Positions 11,416 through 22,869 of a stretch of 64,000 bases of DNA are shown here, one piece after another. Source of the stretch: Loripinus fragilis. Its lineage: Eukaryota > Mollusca > Bivalvia > Lucinida > Lucinidae. The notes under the pieces were generated by a model. That model saw only the letters and a program-made list of their open reading frames with translations, ran no database searches and was not told where the DNA came from. The position numbers were made by a program, and so were the translations under genes. How positions within the stretch are numbered: the stretch's first letter is position 1; every line of letters begins with the position of its first letter. The stretch lies in NCBI GenBank assembly GCA_964019695.1, contig CAXHUL010000250.1, forward strand, positions 310,001 to 374,000, read 5' to 3'.

Positions 11416-11811
11416 TTTATTATTATATGAAAAAGGGCCCTTATGGGTAGATTTTCACATTTTCAGTTTTTGACATTTTTCAATAGGTATATGTTCAAGT
11501 TATTGATTTGTGTACTTTTCGTTCGGAAATTATACACGTCAGTCCTAAAGTACGGTTCTGCATCGCAGTACCCTTTGATCTGACGTCACAATTTTAGCGA
11601 CGTTATGTCAAAATAATGGAATGATCTCCTCGTATCCTCAACTAATCGGCAAACGTTGGATGAAAAGAGCAAACATTCCATTAAGAAAAAAGGGGCCTTA
11701 ACTACATATTCCAAACAAATTGCAAACATATGGCGGTTGTACCTCCGAAATGGACATTTCTAGATCTGTATAAAGTTGTTTACCTCAACAGATATTGGTA
11801 CACACTTGTGA

Positions 11812-12016
11812 CGTTGGGAGCGCAGTGACTCAGTGGTAGAGTGCTTGACTCGAGACCGAGGGGCCGCAGGTTCGAGCCTCATCGGCGTCATTGCATTGTG
11901 TCCTTGAGCAAGACACATTAATCCAAGCTTAGTACTGGTTCAACCCAGGAAGACCCGTCCCTACATAACTGAAAGATTGTAGGTGGGACGTAAAGAATCA
12001 TATCAAACAAAAACAA
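11812..12016 (+). mobile_element. SINE-1, full length
   Basis: The tRNA-derived head carries box A (AGTGACTCAGTGGTAGAGTG) and box B (GGTTCGAGCCT), followed by a unique core (TTGAGCAAGACACATTAATC, TAGTACTGGTTCAACCCAGG) and a CAAACAAAAACAA tail. A 10-bp target duplication, ACACTTGTGA, flanks it at 11802-11811 and 12017-12026. A SINE depends on a LINE partner for mobilisation; its partner is not identified here. Confidence 0.9.
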
Positions 12017-12135
12017 ACACTTGTGAGGTAACTTGACGTCGTCAATACGCTCTTTAGTTTTATACCTACGGACAAGCCATAGGCCGTTTAAGGCAGAATA
12101 CAAGACCCACAGATATATTCTTTACATCAAAAGGG

Positions 12136-12216
12136 CACCAGTCTGTCGGATAAGGCTGTTGCCCATCTCAATATGACCTTAGCTTGTAGGTGGGACGTTC
12201 TGACACAAACACAACA
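12136..12216 (+). mobile_element. 5'-truncated SINE fragment with 12-bp TSD
   Basis: An 81-bp insert ending TAGGTGGGACGTTCTGACAC plus an ACAAACACAACA tail is flanked by a perfect 12-bp duplication ACATCAAAAGGG at 12124-12135 and 12217-12228. The 3' end resembles SINE tails nearby but the body differs from SINE-1. Confidence 0.7.
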
Positions 12217-12228
12217 ACATCAAAAGGG

Positions 12229-12955
12229 TCTTTATATACACGCCTTTACCTGAATATATTTTGACTCATTATTGTTATTCATAGTTATTGCATTTTGTTT
12301 CATTTTTTGTGCTCATTTTTGAAATGAAAGGTCGTAGTACATGTAGCCTACTTTCTGCGTCCGACCTTTGTACATATTGGTATCGAGGGCCGGACCACGG
12401 CGGGGCCGAGGGACAACGGACACACATCAATATATTTTCACTCTTTTTCGTGTCCCACATGAGCTGGTAAATGGTGTCAGAAAATAAGCGATTCAAGAGC
12501 ATACACATTTACGAAATAAACTTTTGATTCAAGAGAATAACTATCCCAGTCAGCATACAGTTTTGGTCAACTATCAGCCCCCCTAGTGAGCTGGTGGGCC
12601 GATTGTGGCCCATTGGATAAGATAGGCCCCGACGTGACATAACCTATCTTTGGGGTTTCTGACACAGCGAGACTTAAATCAGTCTCCTCGGCCCACAGAG
12701 ACTAGCTAGAGAAATTCAATTTTGCTCGTAGCAAGTCTAGATATGATTCTTTCTAATAAGCGAATAACAAAGATGCTTATCAGACCTAAAGGGGACAGCA
12801 GCTAAAGCCACTGGGGGCAATTAAAACATATTTGGGCCTAATCTACACCATAGAAAACCTTTTTCAGTTAACAAGCTGTCTTTAACAGAACCAACAATCT
12901 TTTCATGGAAATAAAGAAGTGCTTGAAAAAAGAAAAAAAACACATATTATGTATT
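12229..12955. other. unassigned DNA, short GC-rich patch
   Basis: 12385-12420 is CG-rich (GGGCCGGACCACGGCGGGG) against an AT-rich background. No gene is recognised. Confidence 0.4.
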
Positions 12956-12959
12956 GTTG

Positions 12960-13017
12960 TGACGCTGAGCTTGTAATGCTTAAGTCCAAATAAAATTTCT
13001 GTTCTGTTCTGTTCTGA
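12960..13017 (+). mobile_element. 3' tail of a non-LTR retroelement
   Basis: An AAATAAAAT polyadenylation-like word is followed at once by (TTCTG)4 ending near 13016. A short tandem tail after AATAAA is typical of several LINE clades. Only the extreme 3' end is present; no reverse transcriptase sequence is seen upstream. Confidence 0.5.
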
Positions 13018-13445
13018 TGAAAAGAAACTGAGATATGATCAATTTACTAAATACATCCTATTGAGAAGTGTTGGCCATTTTGTTTTTTGGTGGCCATCTT
13101 GAAAATGGCCGAATTTGAAGTGTCCAGGAATCGTTTTTGAATGTGTGTCATGTCAAGAACATATGGTGTATATTTCATGCTTGTATCATCAAGTGAAGTA
13201 TTTCCCTAAATTTGCTCACTAAGCAGCTCCACTAGTTGCACTATAATCTACTCATTATCTTCTATCTGCTCACTAAGTTTGAAGCTCCTAGCAGCTATAC
13301 TTCTTGAGATATCTTGATTACGACCCTTTAAAAGGGGCATAACTCCACAAAGGGAGATAATTTGGACTAAAAAAATACGGGTTAATTTTTTTTGATATGC
13401 TACTTAATTTTTGTAACAGCCGCACAGACGGACGGACGAATGGAC
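13018..13445 (-). mobile_element. tandem-core element remnant, reverse orientation
   Basis: CACTAAG..AGC..CTA words repeat at 13215-13300, then AAAGGGGCATAACTCC and an ACGGACGGACGAATGGACA run at 13428-13446. The reverse of that run (TCCGTCCGTC) follows the heads of the type a-d elements elsewhere, so this is a reverse-oriented, decayed relative. No head hairpin was found. Confidence 0.4.
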
Positions 13446-13446
13446 A

Positions 13447-14111
13447 GGCCCAAAGCAATATGCTCCTTCAGCTTGTTCAAAGTTGTGTGCATAAAAAGAT
13501 ATCTGATCAGGATCCACACTGTTTGTTGTGATTTTATGAGACTGGACTCGAGGACATTATCTTTTGTCTGCTAGTGTCGTCTGCAGACAACATTTGCAAA
13601 TAGTTTGGATCCACATCAGGCCTAACAAAATTTCTGGGCTGATCTGGATCCAAACTAATCGAGGCTCAGATGATATTCCTGATGATTGTTTTAATTGTTA
13701 ACTTTGAAAAAAAATCAGCAGATGACCAAAAAATGTCCCCACTTGCAAATAGTTGTTTTGTTCAGCAGGACGAAGGTTAAACTGTACTTTGCAATAGCTA
13801 ATGCCTTGAGGCTTAGATTTAATCCTGTACAAGGCAAGTGCATTCAGAGATGCATGATTTTTTTGGGAAGATTTTTAAACTGCTTGCTGACCTTTGAGTT
13901 TTGAATGAAAATGTGTCATGAAAGGATATGTGAAATAAGGTAAATTATATTTGACAATGTTTTTGGTAGTTATATGTTGGAGGTTACATCATTCTTTTTT
14001 GGTAGGTTCATATTTCTTTAATGTGGAATTCCTGGATCCTCTTGGTAACTGATTACCACTGTAGAAGGTCTGCCTAAAACTCCTAGTCGATGGACTTATG
14101 GATATGTTATC
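13447..14111. other. unassigned DNA
   Basis: Words such as GGATCCACACTG, GTCTGCAGAC and TTTGGATCCACATCAGGCC (13500-13660) recur in similar form at 33110-33260, 36330-36550 and 38340, suggesting an old dispersed repeat whose limits I cannot define. Confidence 0.4.
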
Positions 14112-14470
14112 TTAAGCCCCAGTTACACATTCATGATTTTGGCCACGGTAGAGCTACGACTCACCCTGATTTATCAAGTCGTGATGCGTCGGCATGAGTC
14201 GTAGCAGCACCATAGAGACCTCAGCGCCAATCCTAGTAGTACCGTGGTGATTCAGGAAGAATCCTGGTGATTCGGGAACCTCCACAACAAGGCTACTACA
14301 AGTTTAAACCATTTAAACTCGTCGGGGTGAATTGTGTTGGATTGTGGGCGTGGCCTAAATCGTAGCTCTACCGTAGCGGGATCGGGATCATTCCTAGTGG
14401 TACCATGGTAGTATTCGTGATCATTCGTGGGCGTTTGTAGCGAATCGGGTTATCACTGACACAAGATTCT

Positions 14471-14480
14471 GGTATAAAAG
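14471..14480 (+). promoter_or_regulatory. TATA box inside the transposon
   Basis: GGTATAAAAG lies 60 bp upstream of an ATG, after the left subterminal repeats. It is probably the fossil promoter of the transposon's own gene. Confidence 0.4.
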
Positions 14481-14539
14481 CAGAGCTATGTATCATTGCT
14501 GAAAATCATTTTCAAAAGACAATTTTAGTGAAGCGCATC

Positions 14540-14599
14540 ATGGATTATGTCCAGAGACTTCAAATTGCTAATTTGCAGCTTGAACTGGACATCATCTGA
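14540..14599 (+). pseudogene. fossil N-terminus of a transposon gene
   Basis: ATG in the context ATCATGG opens a 19-residue frame, MDYVQRLQIANLQLELDII, then TGA. Its position after a TATA box inside a TIR element suggests the start of a transposase or accessory gene truncated by internal deletion. No domain can be identified from this length. Confidence 0.3.
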
Positions 14600-15570
14600 T
14601 ACACTGGACAGGGCACTGGACTTAGTAGTTGCAGAACTGCGACTTTAGATTTTTTTTTCAATCTGGCTGAATCTATGATAACATAAAATAAAAATCCATC
14701 ATATCGCCCTGAATTCAGTGCTATGGACTTGGGACAGGACTGAGCCTAGCCCGTAGGTTTGGTGACTATTTTGATATTGCCACAGCTTTTCTTTTTGATG
14801 GCATGACTGACTTCATCAAAGGTTGAATAGATAATGATATTTGGTGTAATAATTTGGCAAACTATCGCCCCAGGGGGTTTACTCTAATATTTCCATACAG
14901 GCTCGGGTCATTTTTTGGGGTTCAAAATTTTGAATTTCAATATTTTTTGGGGTTTTCAGAAAAATGAATATTTTTGGGTATTAAGATTTTGTGGATACTT
15001 TTTGGGGTCATCACAATATTGGACTATATTTAGGGGACATTTCTATGCATTTTAGGATCTTTTATAAAGTCAAGGTACAGAATAGTGAATAATTTTGTTG
15101 CTAAGAGTAGCTAAATTTTCAATTTTTTTTGGGATGCTTGAAACTCCTGATATTTTTTTTGGTGAACAGTAGATGCTGGGCCCGAGCCTATGTATGAAGA
15201 AAAAATCAGAGTATGAGAGTACCCCCCCCCCCCCCAGGACTGTCACATGACAATCACTAAATCGTGCACGTTCATGGGAGGTCGTGACGCTACCCTAGCG
15301 CTACCGGCTTGAATCGTACTAGCGCCGTATCGAATCGTGGAGGCATCCTGAGCATTCGTAGCTCCACCGTGGGGAATCGTAGCGCTGCCATCATGAGACG
15401 TAGAGGATCCATAGATTAATCGTGCAGACACCGTAGGAGCATCGTGAGACACTGTATTGATGCTCGATTTTCTTTTTTCCATCCCGACGCATCCCGATTT
15501 TACCATCTGGTTCAAATTGGGACGAGTCGTGGTGAATCGTGGCCGTAATCGTGACTGTTTAACTGGGGCG

Positions 15571-15983
15571 TTACTTTTTTGGTCTGCAATAGAGGGGGTT
15601 ATGCATTTTTAAGCCTGCAGTCCAGCAACATGTACTTTAACAGTCAAAAACAAAGCCAAATGATTTTTTTTGTTTTCTTTTTCCGAATTTCAAAAATAGC
15701 ATTCCCTGGCATAATGATACCCTTAGGTCATTCTTAACTGCTATATTAGGCCACCAAAGTTGATTCTTGGCTTACTTAATGCAGATAGACGTCAGACTTC
15801 AGCAAGGCTGTCTTCCCTGGTCCCCGGTATTCGGGCTGGACCACTTTTTTGAGTATGCTTTCCACGTTGTCCTTTTTTGGCTCATATTTATTTGTGCTTA
15901 CCACTGATTTTATTCAAACATGCCATTTGTACGTCACATCACGGCAGCCCTGAGAATTACACTTGTTGCATGTGTCATCAATC
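15571..15983. other. unassigned DNA
   Basis: Nothing recognised between the transposon and the next SINE. Confidence 0.4.
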
Positions 15984-15997
15984 ATGTAGACCTAGGG

Positions 15998-16135
15998 TTT
16001 CACCGGCGTCACTGCGTTGTGGTCCTTGAGCAAGACACATTTGTCCTAGCTTAGTACTGGTTCAACCCAGGAAGACCGGTCCCTATATAACTGAAAGATT
16101 GTTGATGGGACGTTAAGAATCAAATCAAACAAACA
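15998..16135 (+). mobile_element. SINE-1, 5'-truncated copy with 14-bp TSD
   Basis: The copy starts within the tRNA-like head at TTTCACCGGCGTCACTGCG and ends CAAATCAAACAAAC. ATGTAGACCTAGGG at 15984-15997 is repeated exactly at 16136-16149. The 5' truncation with an intact tail is the usual product of incomplete target-primed reverse transcription. Confidence 0.85.
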
Positions 16136-16222
16136 ATGTAGACCTAGGGAAGGTGTGAAAAGAGTAGTCACAGAGATATGGACGTTATGTCCAGAGAAAA
16201 CCTGATGTAGCAGCATGCCAAC

Positions 16223-16276
16223 AATAAAGGTGCAGACTAGCCTGCACATCTGGGCAGTCTGATCTGCCTCTTTATT
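16223..16276. repeat. 54-nt hairpin copy
   Basis: AATAAAGGTGCAGACTAGCC pairs with its right half ending GATCTGCCTCTTTATT. The outer stem differs from the other copies (AATAAAG/CTTTATT rather than AGCAAAG/CTTTGCT) but pairing is kept. Confidence 0.55.
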
Positions 16277-16687
16277 GTTTACCCTCTGGAAAGTATAATT
16301 GAAAAACTTGATACACACAAAATTTCAGCATTCTTGATAATCTCTGTAACTGAGCAGATTAGTTTGAGTCTTGCATGGTCGGAAACCCCTGATAATTTCT
16401 GTGATCCAGTTTTATTATAGCCCCGTTTGGGATGTCTGTAATTCCGTCCGTCCGTCCGTTCATCTGTCCGTCCGTCATAATTTCGTTGCTGCTCAATATC
16501 TTGAGAAATCTTTTATAGAATTTATCCAAATTTTGTATGTGCATTGATATTGACATGATCTAGCTTGGGATTGTTACATGTCGTTTTCCCAAATTTGTAC
16601 CAGACATGGCCCTTGATTTATGCCAAAATTTTGTTTCCGCTCAATATCTTGAGAACAAATGGACAGAATTTCTTCAAATTTTATATA

Positions 16688-17523
16688 CTTAAACGCAAAA
16701 GTTTCGCAACCGTTAAATATCTGTGTTTTCTTCAGTATGGTCCAAGTTAGAATTTTCATATAATCATGTTCCATACTCCTGCACAATGTGGAATGATTTA
16801 TCATTAATTGGTTTTGATCATACTCTTCATTCTGACGTTATAATGACGTCAGTGTTTTTCAACAATTTACGTCTAGCATAAAGAAATGTATCTGGATTTG
16901 AAAACGAACGGTGATGTGATAGCCAGATGTTGTATCTGACGGAAAACATTTTAAGGTTTAACAATTAACGTTTATCAACGCTCAAAGTCGCTGCGTTTCT
17001 TTGTTAACGTCAACCAATTTATCAAAAGTGTTCATTTTATTCATTATGTCGCGCGATACTTCTGTCTTCTATGCACTGTGTTGAAGGCCTTCACTTGTGA
17101 CATTAAAAAAATCGATTATTGATATTCAGTTGTGCTAAAACGGCCAATTACGTCAAATATTGAAAGCTTTACGTTGACGTAATGAATGTTACCAAATTCA
17201 TAAAATAACCTGCTTTGATTTGTCTGTTCTTCTGCTTTTGAAAACAGAAAATGGTTAAACACCTTTTTCGAATAAAATGTAAGGTGGTGTAACACTGCGA
17301 CTCGATAAAATGTAAGGTATTGTAATTCTGTGACTTTTCAAATTTGGGTTGCCTTACATTTCTTGTTGAAGATCGGCAATCGTAAGTCTCACTGGTCTGA
17401 TTTTCATGTTGTTTAAACGGCAAACCATTGGACTTGTTAATCACAATATCATGGAGTAAAATATTTGGCTCAAACAGAAGGAAATAGCATTTTAGTAAGA
17501 GTTGCGAAACTTTTGCGTTTAAG
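16688..17523. mobile_element. Tc1/mariner-type MITE, 23-bp perfect TIR, TA site
   Basis: CTTAAACGCAAAAGTTTCGC begins at 16688 and its exact inverse ends at 17523, a perfect 23-bp inverted repeat. TA flanks both sides (16686-16687 and 17524-17525). Removing the 836 bp and one TA restores the TTTTATATATGCATT word of the host type b unit. A 121-codon minus-strand frame (17169-17534) runs out through the TIR and shows no transposase motif. The element is non-autonomous. Confidence 0.87.
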
Positions 17524-18479
17524 TATATATGCATTTATATTGACAAGATCTAGCTTTGGATTGTTACACGCTATGTTTCGCTCATTCGTACCAGAGTTAT
17601 GGCCCTTGATTTATGCCAAAATTTCGTTTCCGCTCAATATCTTGAGAACTAATTGACAGAATTTCACCAAATTTTATATTTGCATTCATATTGACAAGAT
17701 CTATATTGTGATTGTCACACAACATTTTCTGCACATTTGTACTAGAGTTATGGCCCTTAATTTGCCCCTAAATTTCGTTTCCATTCAATATCTTGAGAAC
17801 AAATTGTCATGAGTTCACCAAATTTTATATATGCATTCATTTTGACAAGATCTACGTTGGGATTGTTACACATTATTTTTTTGCACATTTGTACCAGAGT
17901 TATTGCCCTTGATTTATGCCTTAATTTGTTCCCACTCAATACCTTGAGAACTAATTGACAGTATAGTCTATGTCGAATGGTCATCCCGTGTAAATTTTGT
18001 GACGATTTTTGGTGACCTATACCAAAATACACTTTGGTTCATATGTAACAATTTGAACCAGTTCGCCCATCTGAGTTCCGCGTCTGGTCCGAGTATTGTC
18101 GTAATCAAAATGGCGGCCATAATGCTACTTATGTACACATATAAGACATCGTATTTAAAGCAATAGTTGAGGGAGAATTTATTGCTAGAAATGATTTTTC
18201 GTCTTTATTTAACTGATTGGACGTCAAACAATACGAAACAGATGTGTTTCATGTTTTTCAGACGCCTAGAGTCCATTTGGGGCTCCCAAATCGATAAATT
18301 TGACCCAGATCCCATTACTTTTGTTGTAATCCTGTAGAAAGTTCGTGCTAAAATTAAGTGATTTTGTTCTGGTTTAGTTAATTTGGGGCCATTCTATACA
18401 AAATATGAAGTGAATTAGGTTTTATATACCTTGAATGGAAAAAAATCTATTTTTGGGGTCCTATTTCATTGAAATAGGT

Positions 18480-18690
18480 CTAGAGCCGAATTATGAGGCC
18501 CCCCCAGGGGGGGGTTTGTGCTCCCTTGATCCCTGAAAATAATGCATTGATCTCCCCGTCTCCATGCAAATAATGTCCTTGTCTCCCTAAGAGTATTTGT
18601 CTTCGCTCCCCAAATCCCTAAAAATAGTTCAGCTTCTCCCCAAATCCCCAAAAATATAAGCTAATTCTCCCTAAAATGTATTTATCTTTC
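18480..18690. repeat. CTCCCC/CCCTGAAAAT repeat family, copy 1
   Basis: After GGCCCCCCCAGGGGGGGG come about 35-45-bp steps of CTCCCYAAATCCCTGAAAATA type. The pattern recurs at 19530-19685 and inverted at 26624-26755. Confidence 0.55.
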
Positions 18691-19179
18691 CGTAGAATTA
18701 AAATCACATACTTAAAAACTATGAAGCTATATAAGAGCGCATGACTTAATGATCACTTAATGTTTTGTCTTATACATGCAAAGACAGGTCTTTGCCATGG
18801 AATACATGACATTTAAAAGCCATAGAATGCATGAAATATAATTAATTTCAATGAAATGCATTATATATTGCTCAAAGTATGAGGTCATCCTAATGTTGTT
18901 GCTGTACCTGGTAGAGTAGGCTTGGAGGTTTAGAGACATACCATTCGTTTTTTCTTTTTGGGAACAGGGGCTGATTTTTACCAACAGCTTAAACTAGATT
19001 TTTCTAGACACTTTAGTGAAAGCATTTAACTATAAAAAGTATTTTCTATAATCGCTCATTAGTGCCTATATGCTTGTTTAACTTCAGTTAAATCAAGTAA
19101 GTAAATATCTGATAAGCATTCTTCTAAAATTCCCTTAGAAAGGGCAAATTACCTAAAAAGATAATAACATAGCAGGTGT
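18691..19179. other. unassigned DNA inside the 5.55-kb element
   Basis: CTGTACCTGGTAGAGTAGGC at 18904 reappears inverted at 30781-30800, so part of this stretch is a dispersed repeat. Otherwise nothing recognised. Confidence 0.35.
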
Positions 19180-19685
19180 GTGTGTGTAGGTGGCCCCCTA
19201 ACATTGTGTAGCCACACTGTTGCTAGGGGGTCCGGGGGGCATGCTCTCCTGGAATTTTTTTGAAAAAATGGTGTGATCTGGTGCAATCTGGGATGTCCCA
19301 AAGTATGTTATTACCAGCTTAAAAATCAACAATTTTAAGGGGAAAAATCAATAAGATAACTTAATTACCCTATTTCTCTTGTCGATCAATCTTGATGAGC
19401 ATGTTAGTACGAAAATAAATACATTTAGAATTTACAAGGGGTGGGGGGGGGGGCTAGCCCCCCAGAAGCAGAAGAATTTTTTTAGAAATCAAACAAAATA
19501 GAGGCTTTTCCTTATTTTTTTTTTTTTGCTTTTTGGCAAGGGTCCCTATATCCCCAAAATTATTAGCTTGCTCCCTAGCTCCCCTTTAATAATTACAAGT
19601 GCTCCTTAGCTCCCTGAAAATAAATAGCCATTCTCCCAAGATCCCCAAAAACCCTGGGGGGCCCCCAATTATGGAGCTGTTACAT
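19180..19685 (-). repeat. CTCCCC family, long copy
   Basis: It runs from GGGGGTCCGGGGGGCATGC through AAAAATCAACAATTTTAAGG to the CTCCCC steps and CCCTGGGGGGCCCCC. The same order, inverted, is found at 26624-27405, where MITE-P copy 2 interrupts it. Confidence 0.55.
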
Positions 19686-19711
19686 GTATCGTACACGACA
19701 TTTGACCTTAT

Positions 19712-20120
19712 AGTCTATATCGAATGGGAATCTCGTGTAAATTTTGTGACGAGTTTTGGTGACCTATATCAAAATAAACTTTGGGGCATATGTAACAATT
19801 TAAACCAGTTCACACATCTGAGTTCTGTGTCTGGACCGAATGATGACGTCATCAAAATGGCCGCCTAAGTGCTACTTATGCACATATATACATAAGTAAT
19901 TAGATTCAAAGCACTAGTTATGTGGGGATTTCTTGCTGGAACCAATTTTTTGTCTTTATTTGATCGATTTGGTGTCTTCTGTTACGACGATGACGTGTTT
20001 CTTTTTTTCTGATCGCTGGAACCCGTTTTTGGGCTTCGGATTCAATAAAATTGACCATGGAACCATTACTGTACATGTTATCCCGTAGGACATCATGCTG
20101 ACATTGAGTTAACAAAGACA
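19712..20120 (+). repeat. internal copy of the 5.55-kb element's left end
   Basis: TAGTCTATATCGAATGGGAA and the following 400 bp parallel 17964-18370. It carries a perfect CRE palindrome TGACGTCA at 19844-19851 followed by AAAATGGCCGCC. Confidence 0.6.
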
Positions 20121-20489
20121 ATCTTAGGGAACAGGGAATATAAGAAAACAAAATTTGAGGGAACAGAGGAACAAGCCAATTTATTTCTGAGGAACAAGGT
20201 AACATATACCCCCCCTCAAGAGGGCTTCGCATATCACTGAGGCGACATAATACCACCAAAGTAATGGCATACAATATTACGCAAAATTCGCCATTGTAAT
20301 ACAAGCAATGATGTTCAAACAAATGCTAGTGCATAAGTTATTTGTGGTGAGAAGTGACGCAAGCAGATTTACTGCAACCATTTATTACTCCTTATTTGGT
20401 GGTAATGTTGTTATAATAGGAACATAAGTGTCACCTTTTCAACTCCAACATGATTTTCGTGTTTATGAATGTTTATTGTATTCTTTTTA

Positions 20490-20540
20490 CTTTCCCATGT
20501 TGTATCCTGGGTCAGTTGTGGTAACTTGATTGTATCATTT
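20490..20540 (-). repeat. family A fragment
   Basis: ACTTTCCCATGTTGTATCCT and GGGTCAGTTGTGGTAACTTG are the inverse of the family A start region at 955-1010. Confidence 0.45.
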
Positions 20541-21059
20541 CATGATCTTTGCCGTCTTTCTTACTTTCAAGCAACTGTATATTGAGAATTGGCTTCTTTG
20601 TGGATTTCCATATGATGCTCTGATACTGAGATCTTTTGACACTCTGAGGAAGAGAAAGTTTAGCTTCCTTCGAAACATCCACTATCTTAACCTATTAAAA
20701 TTTCCAATGGTTGTTCCTGGCTGACAAGCAGGCATATATATTGTTCGAGGGCATTCTTAGTCCCGTCTTCCAGTGGGACATGACCAAGTTACCTGAAAAC
20801 TTCATGGACAGAAGAATCAGCGTTACTGAAAGCTTTCCAACATAATATTTTACCTTGCCGGACATTAATCCTGTAAAATCAGCAACATCTACTGACAAAA
20901 GTGAACGTAAAGATCTTTGCATGCTGACTTCGGCTGATCTAGACCTTAACCTTTAACCATCGCATCAGCAAGTTCGCTTGCTAAGTATATCTTATCCTGA
21001 CATTTGACAATAAAGATCAAAAAGGCAAACCGAAACCCTTTTGTCAGCTACACACCATA
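20541..21059. other. unassigned DNA
   Basis: Two short opposing frames (20530-20724 plus, 20695-20922 minus) show no domain. Nothing recognised. Confidence 0.35.
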
Positions 21060-21420
21060 AGCAATTAGTGTGCTAAATATGAACACCTTCCATCAAAAAT
21101 GAAAGAAGTTTGTGTTACGAGTTGTTAGACAGGTTTCAAGTATACTTGACCTTGACCTTTGACTTCAAAATTATATCAGTGATCTGAAAACCTTCGTTGT
21201 CATCTAGACATCATATGCAATTAGTGTGCTAAATATGAACACCTTCCATCAAAAATGAAAGAAGTTCGTGTTACGAGTTGTAAGATAGGTTTCAAGTATA
21301 CTTGACCTTGACCTTTGACTTCGAAATTATATCAGTAGTCTAAAAACCTTCGTTATCATCTATACATCATAAGCAATCAGTGTGCTAAATACGAACACCT
21401 TCATGCAAAACTCAAGAAGG
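21060..21420 (-). repeat. 157-bp tandem units with TGACCTTGACCTTTGAC
   Basis: AGTGTGCTAAATATGAACAC starts near 21067, 21225 and (diverged) 21378. Each unit holds TACTTGACCTTGACCTTTGA. A more diverged unit lies at 22590-22760. The core resembles the type c core (CAAGGTCAAGG) but in inverse orientation. Confidence 0.7.
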
Positions 21421-21479
21421 CAGTTGGAAGAGCAGCTATATCCCTAACTGCAGAACGACAGAGTGGTTGGACCTGTAGT

Positions 21480-21560
21480 TGTCGAAGTGACCACGTCACC
21501 GAGCGATTAGTGCTCCTAAATGTGGATCACAGCGTCCAGGGTTCGATTACTGCTTGACCT
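21480..21560 (+). other. tRNA-like fragment
   Basis: CACCGAGCGATTAGTGCTCC resembles a class II tRNA D-arm, and CCAGGGTTCGATTACTG a T-arm with box B. Acceptor pairing is not convincing. It is probably a tRNA-derived SINE head rather than a gene. Confidence 0.3.
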
Positions 21561-22589
21561 ATACATCACCTCATTGCACTCAGATTTTTAGCATCCATCC
21601 ATTATCATAGCATGACTAAAATACTGTTTTAAAGGACATAAAATGGCAAGGCAACCATGCATGTCTTTGGTTGCTGAGAGCAAAAGTCATTAGCCCAAAG
21701 ACTGGTACCATGAACGGCCATGGACATGTGTTCTGCGCATTTTCCTTAACTTAGGTCAATATGTAACCAGAGTTAAATTAGTATCCTTGAAGCTATGACA
21801 CTGACCTTGAGCCCATATAACGGAGAAATGTATTATGTACATCTTCTCACTGAAGAAACAATTTTAGTTTAGCAAATTTAAAAGAAACATAATGCAAACA
21901 TGAAGTCAAATGTTCAAATTATTGACCTTCAGCTGTGACCTTGAGTTGGCATGGATGAAACATAATGTTTGCATACAGTCTCAATGATTTTGCATATCCT
22001 CTCACTGAACTGGACATTTCACCTATATTTTATGAAATAATTTCAGAGTAAAGACGATAGGGTGCAGACATAGAATTAAAGGCTCAAACTTGTGTTCACC
22101 ACTGGTGACCACGACTTTGTGGTCATGGTTGAATTACATGCTTCTCACATCATCTACCTTAGACAAATATTCGACCAAAATTAAATATAGGGTGGACATG
22201 AAATTCAATGTTCAATCCCATTACCTTCAACTGTGAACTTGGCCTAGAGTTTGCATGATTTAGCTATGTTTTTTACACACCCTCGCACTGACCTGAACAT
22301 CTTTTCAAAGTGTAATGATTATCCTGCAAGAGTTTGAGGAGATACGGAGCATGCGCGCAATTGAAGGCTAAATTCCATTACCTGTAACTGTAACCCTGAC
22401 TTTGAGTCTGCGTAATTGAGTCATGGGTTCTGCAACCCGTCTAACTGAGGTGAACATTTGACCAAAGCTTAGAGAAATGTTACAGGTTTAATGAGATACA
22501 AGAGTTATAGATAAATGTTTGAATAGACACTTCGGGTTGGTGGATTTATGAATGTGGAGTTGGCTTTAAGAGCTGTTAGGCAAATATTA
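21561..22589. other. diverged tandem-core-like DNA
   Basis: TGACCTTGA, CTCACTGA and GAACAT words recur irregularly, suggesting old units of the neighbouring repeat. No gene is seen. Confidence 0.35.
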
Positions 22590-22869
22590 AATATATTTGA
22601 CCTTGACCTTTGACTCCAAAGTCATATCGGTTATCTTAAATTTTTGTGCAATCTACACACCACAGGCAACCATTGTGCCAAATATGAACAACCCTAGTCA
22701 AAACATAAAAGAGTAGTTTGTGTTACGAGCCATAAGTCAGATAGATTCTAAGTATATTTGACTTTGATCTTCGATTCCAAGGTCAAACCGATGATCAGAT
22801 CTGAGACCTTTTTTATAGTCTACTCTCAATATCCAATTACTATGTTAAAGAAGAACACCCTCGTGCAAG

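Larger units (their letters stand above)
14115..15570. mobile_element. TIR transposon, TTA target site, Harbinger-like
   Basis: The ends match as inverted repeats over 32 bp with 27 identities by eye: GCCCCAGTTA at 14116 and TAACTGGGGC ending at 15569. TTA precedes (14112-14114) and follows (15571-15573) the element, fitting the TWA target of PIF/Harbinger elements. Both ends carry dense short repeats (variants of ATCGTAGC, CACCGTGG, GTGATTCG) over about 300 bp each. The 90-codon frame at 15243-15515 merely reads through these repeats. The centre holds a TATA box and a short start-codon remnant, so this looks like an internally deleted copy of a coding element. Confidence 0.75.

Noticed and set aside
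15243..15515. A 90-codon minus-strand frame
   Set aside because: The peptide is periodic because it reads the transposon's subterminal repeats.
17169..17534. A 121-codon minus-strand frame as a mariner transposase
   Set aside because: It reads out through the TIR and shows no DDE or helix-turn-helix motif.
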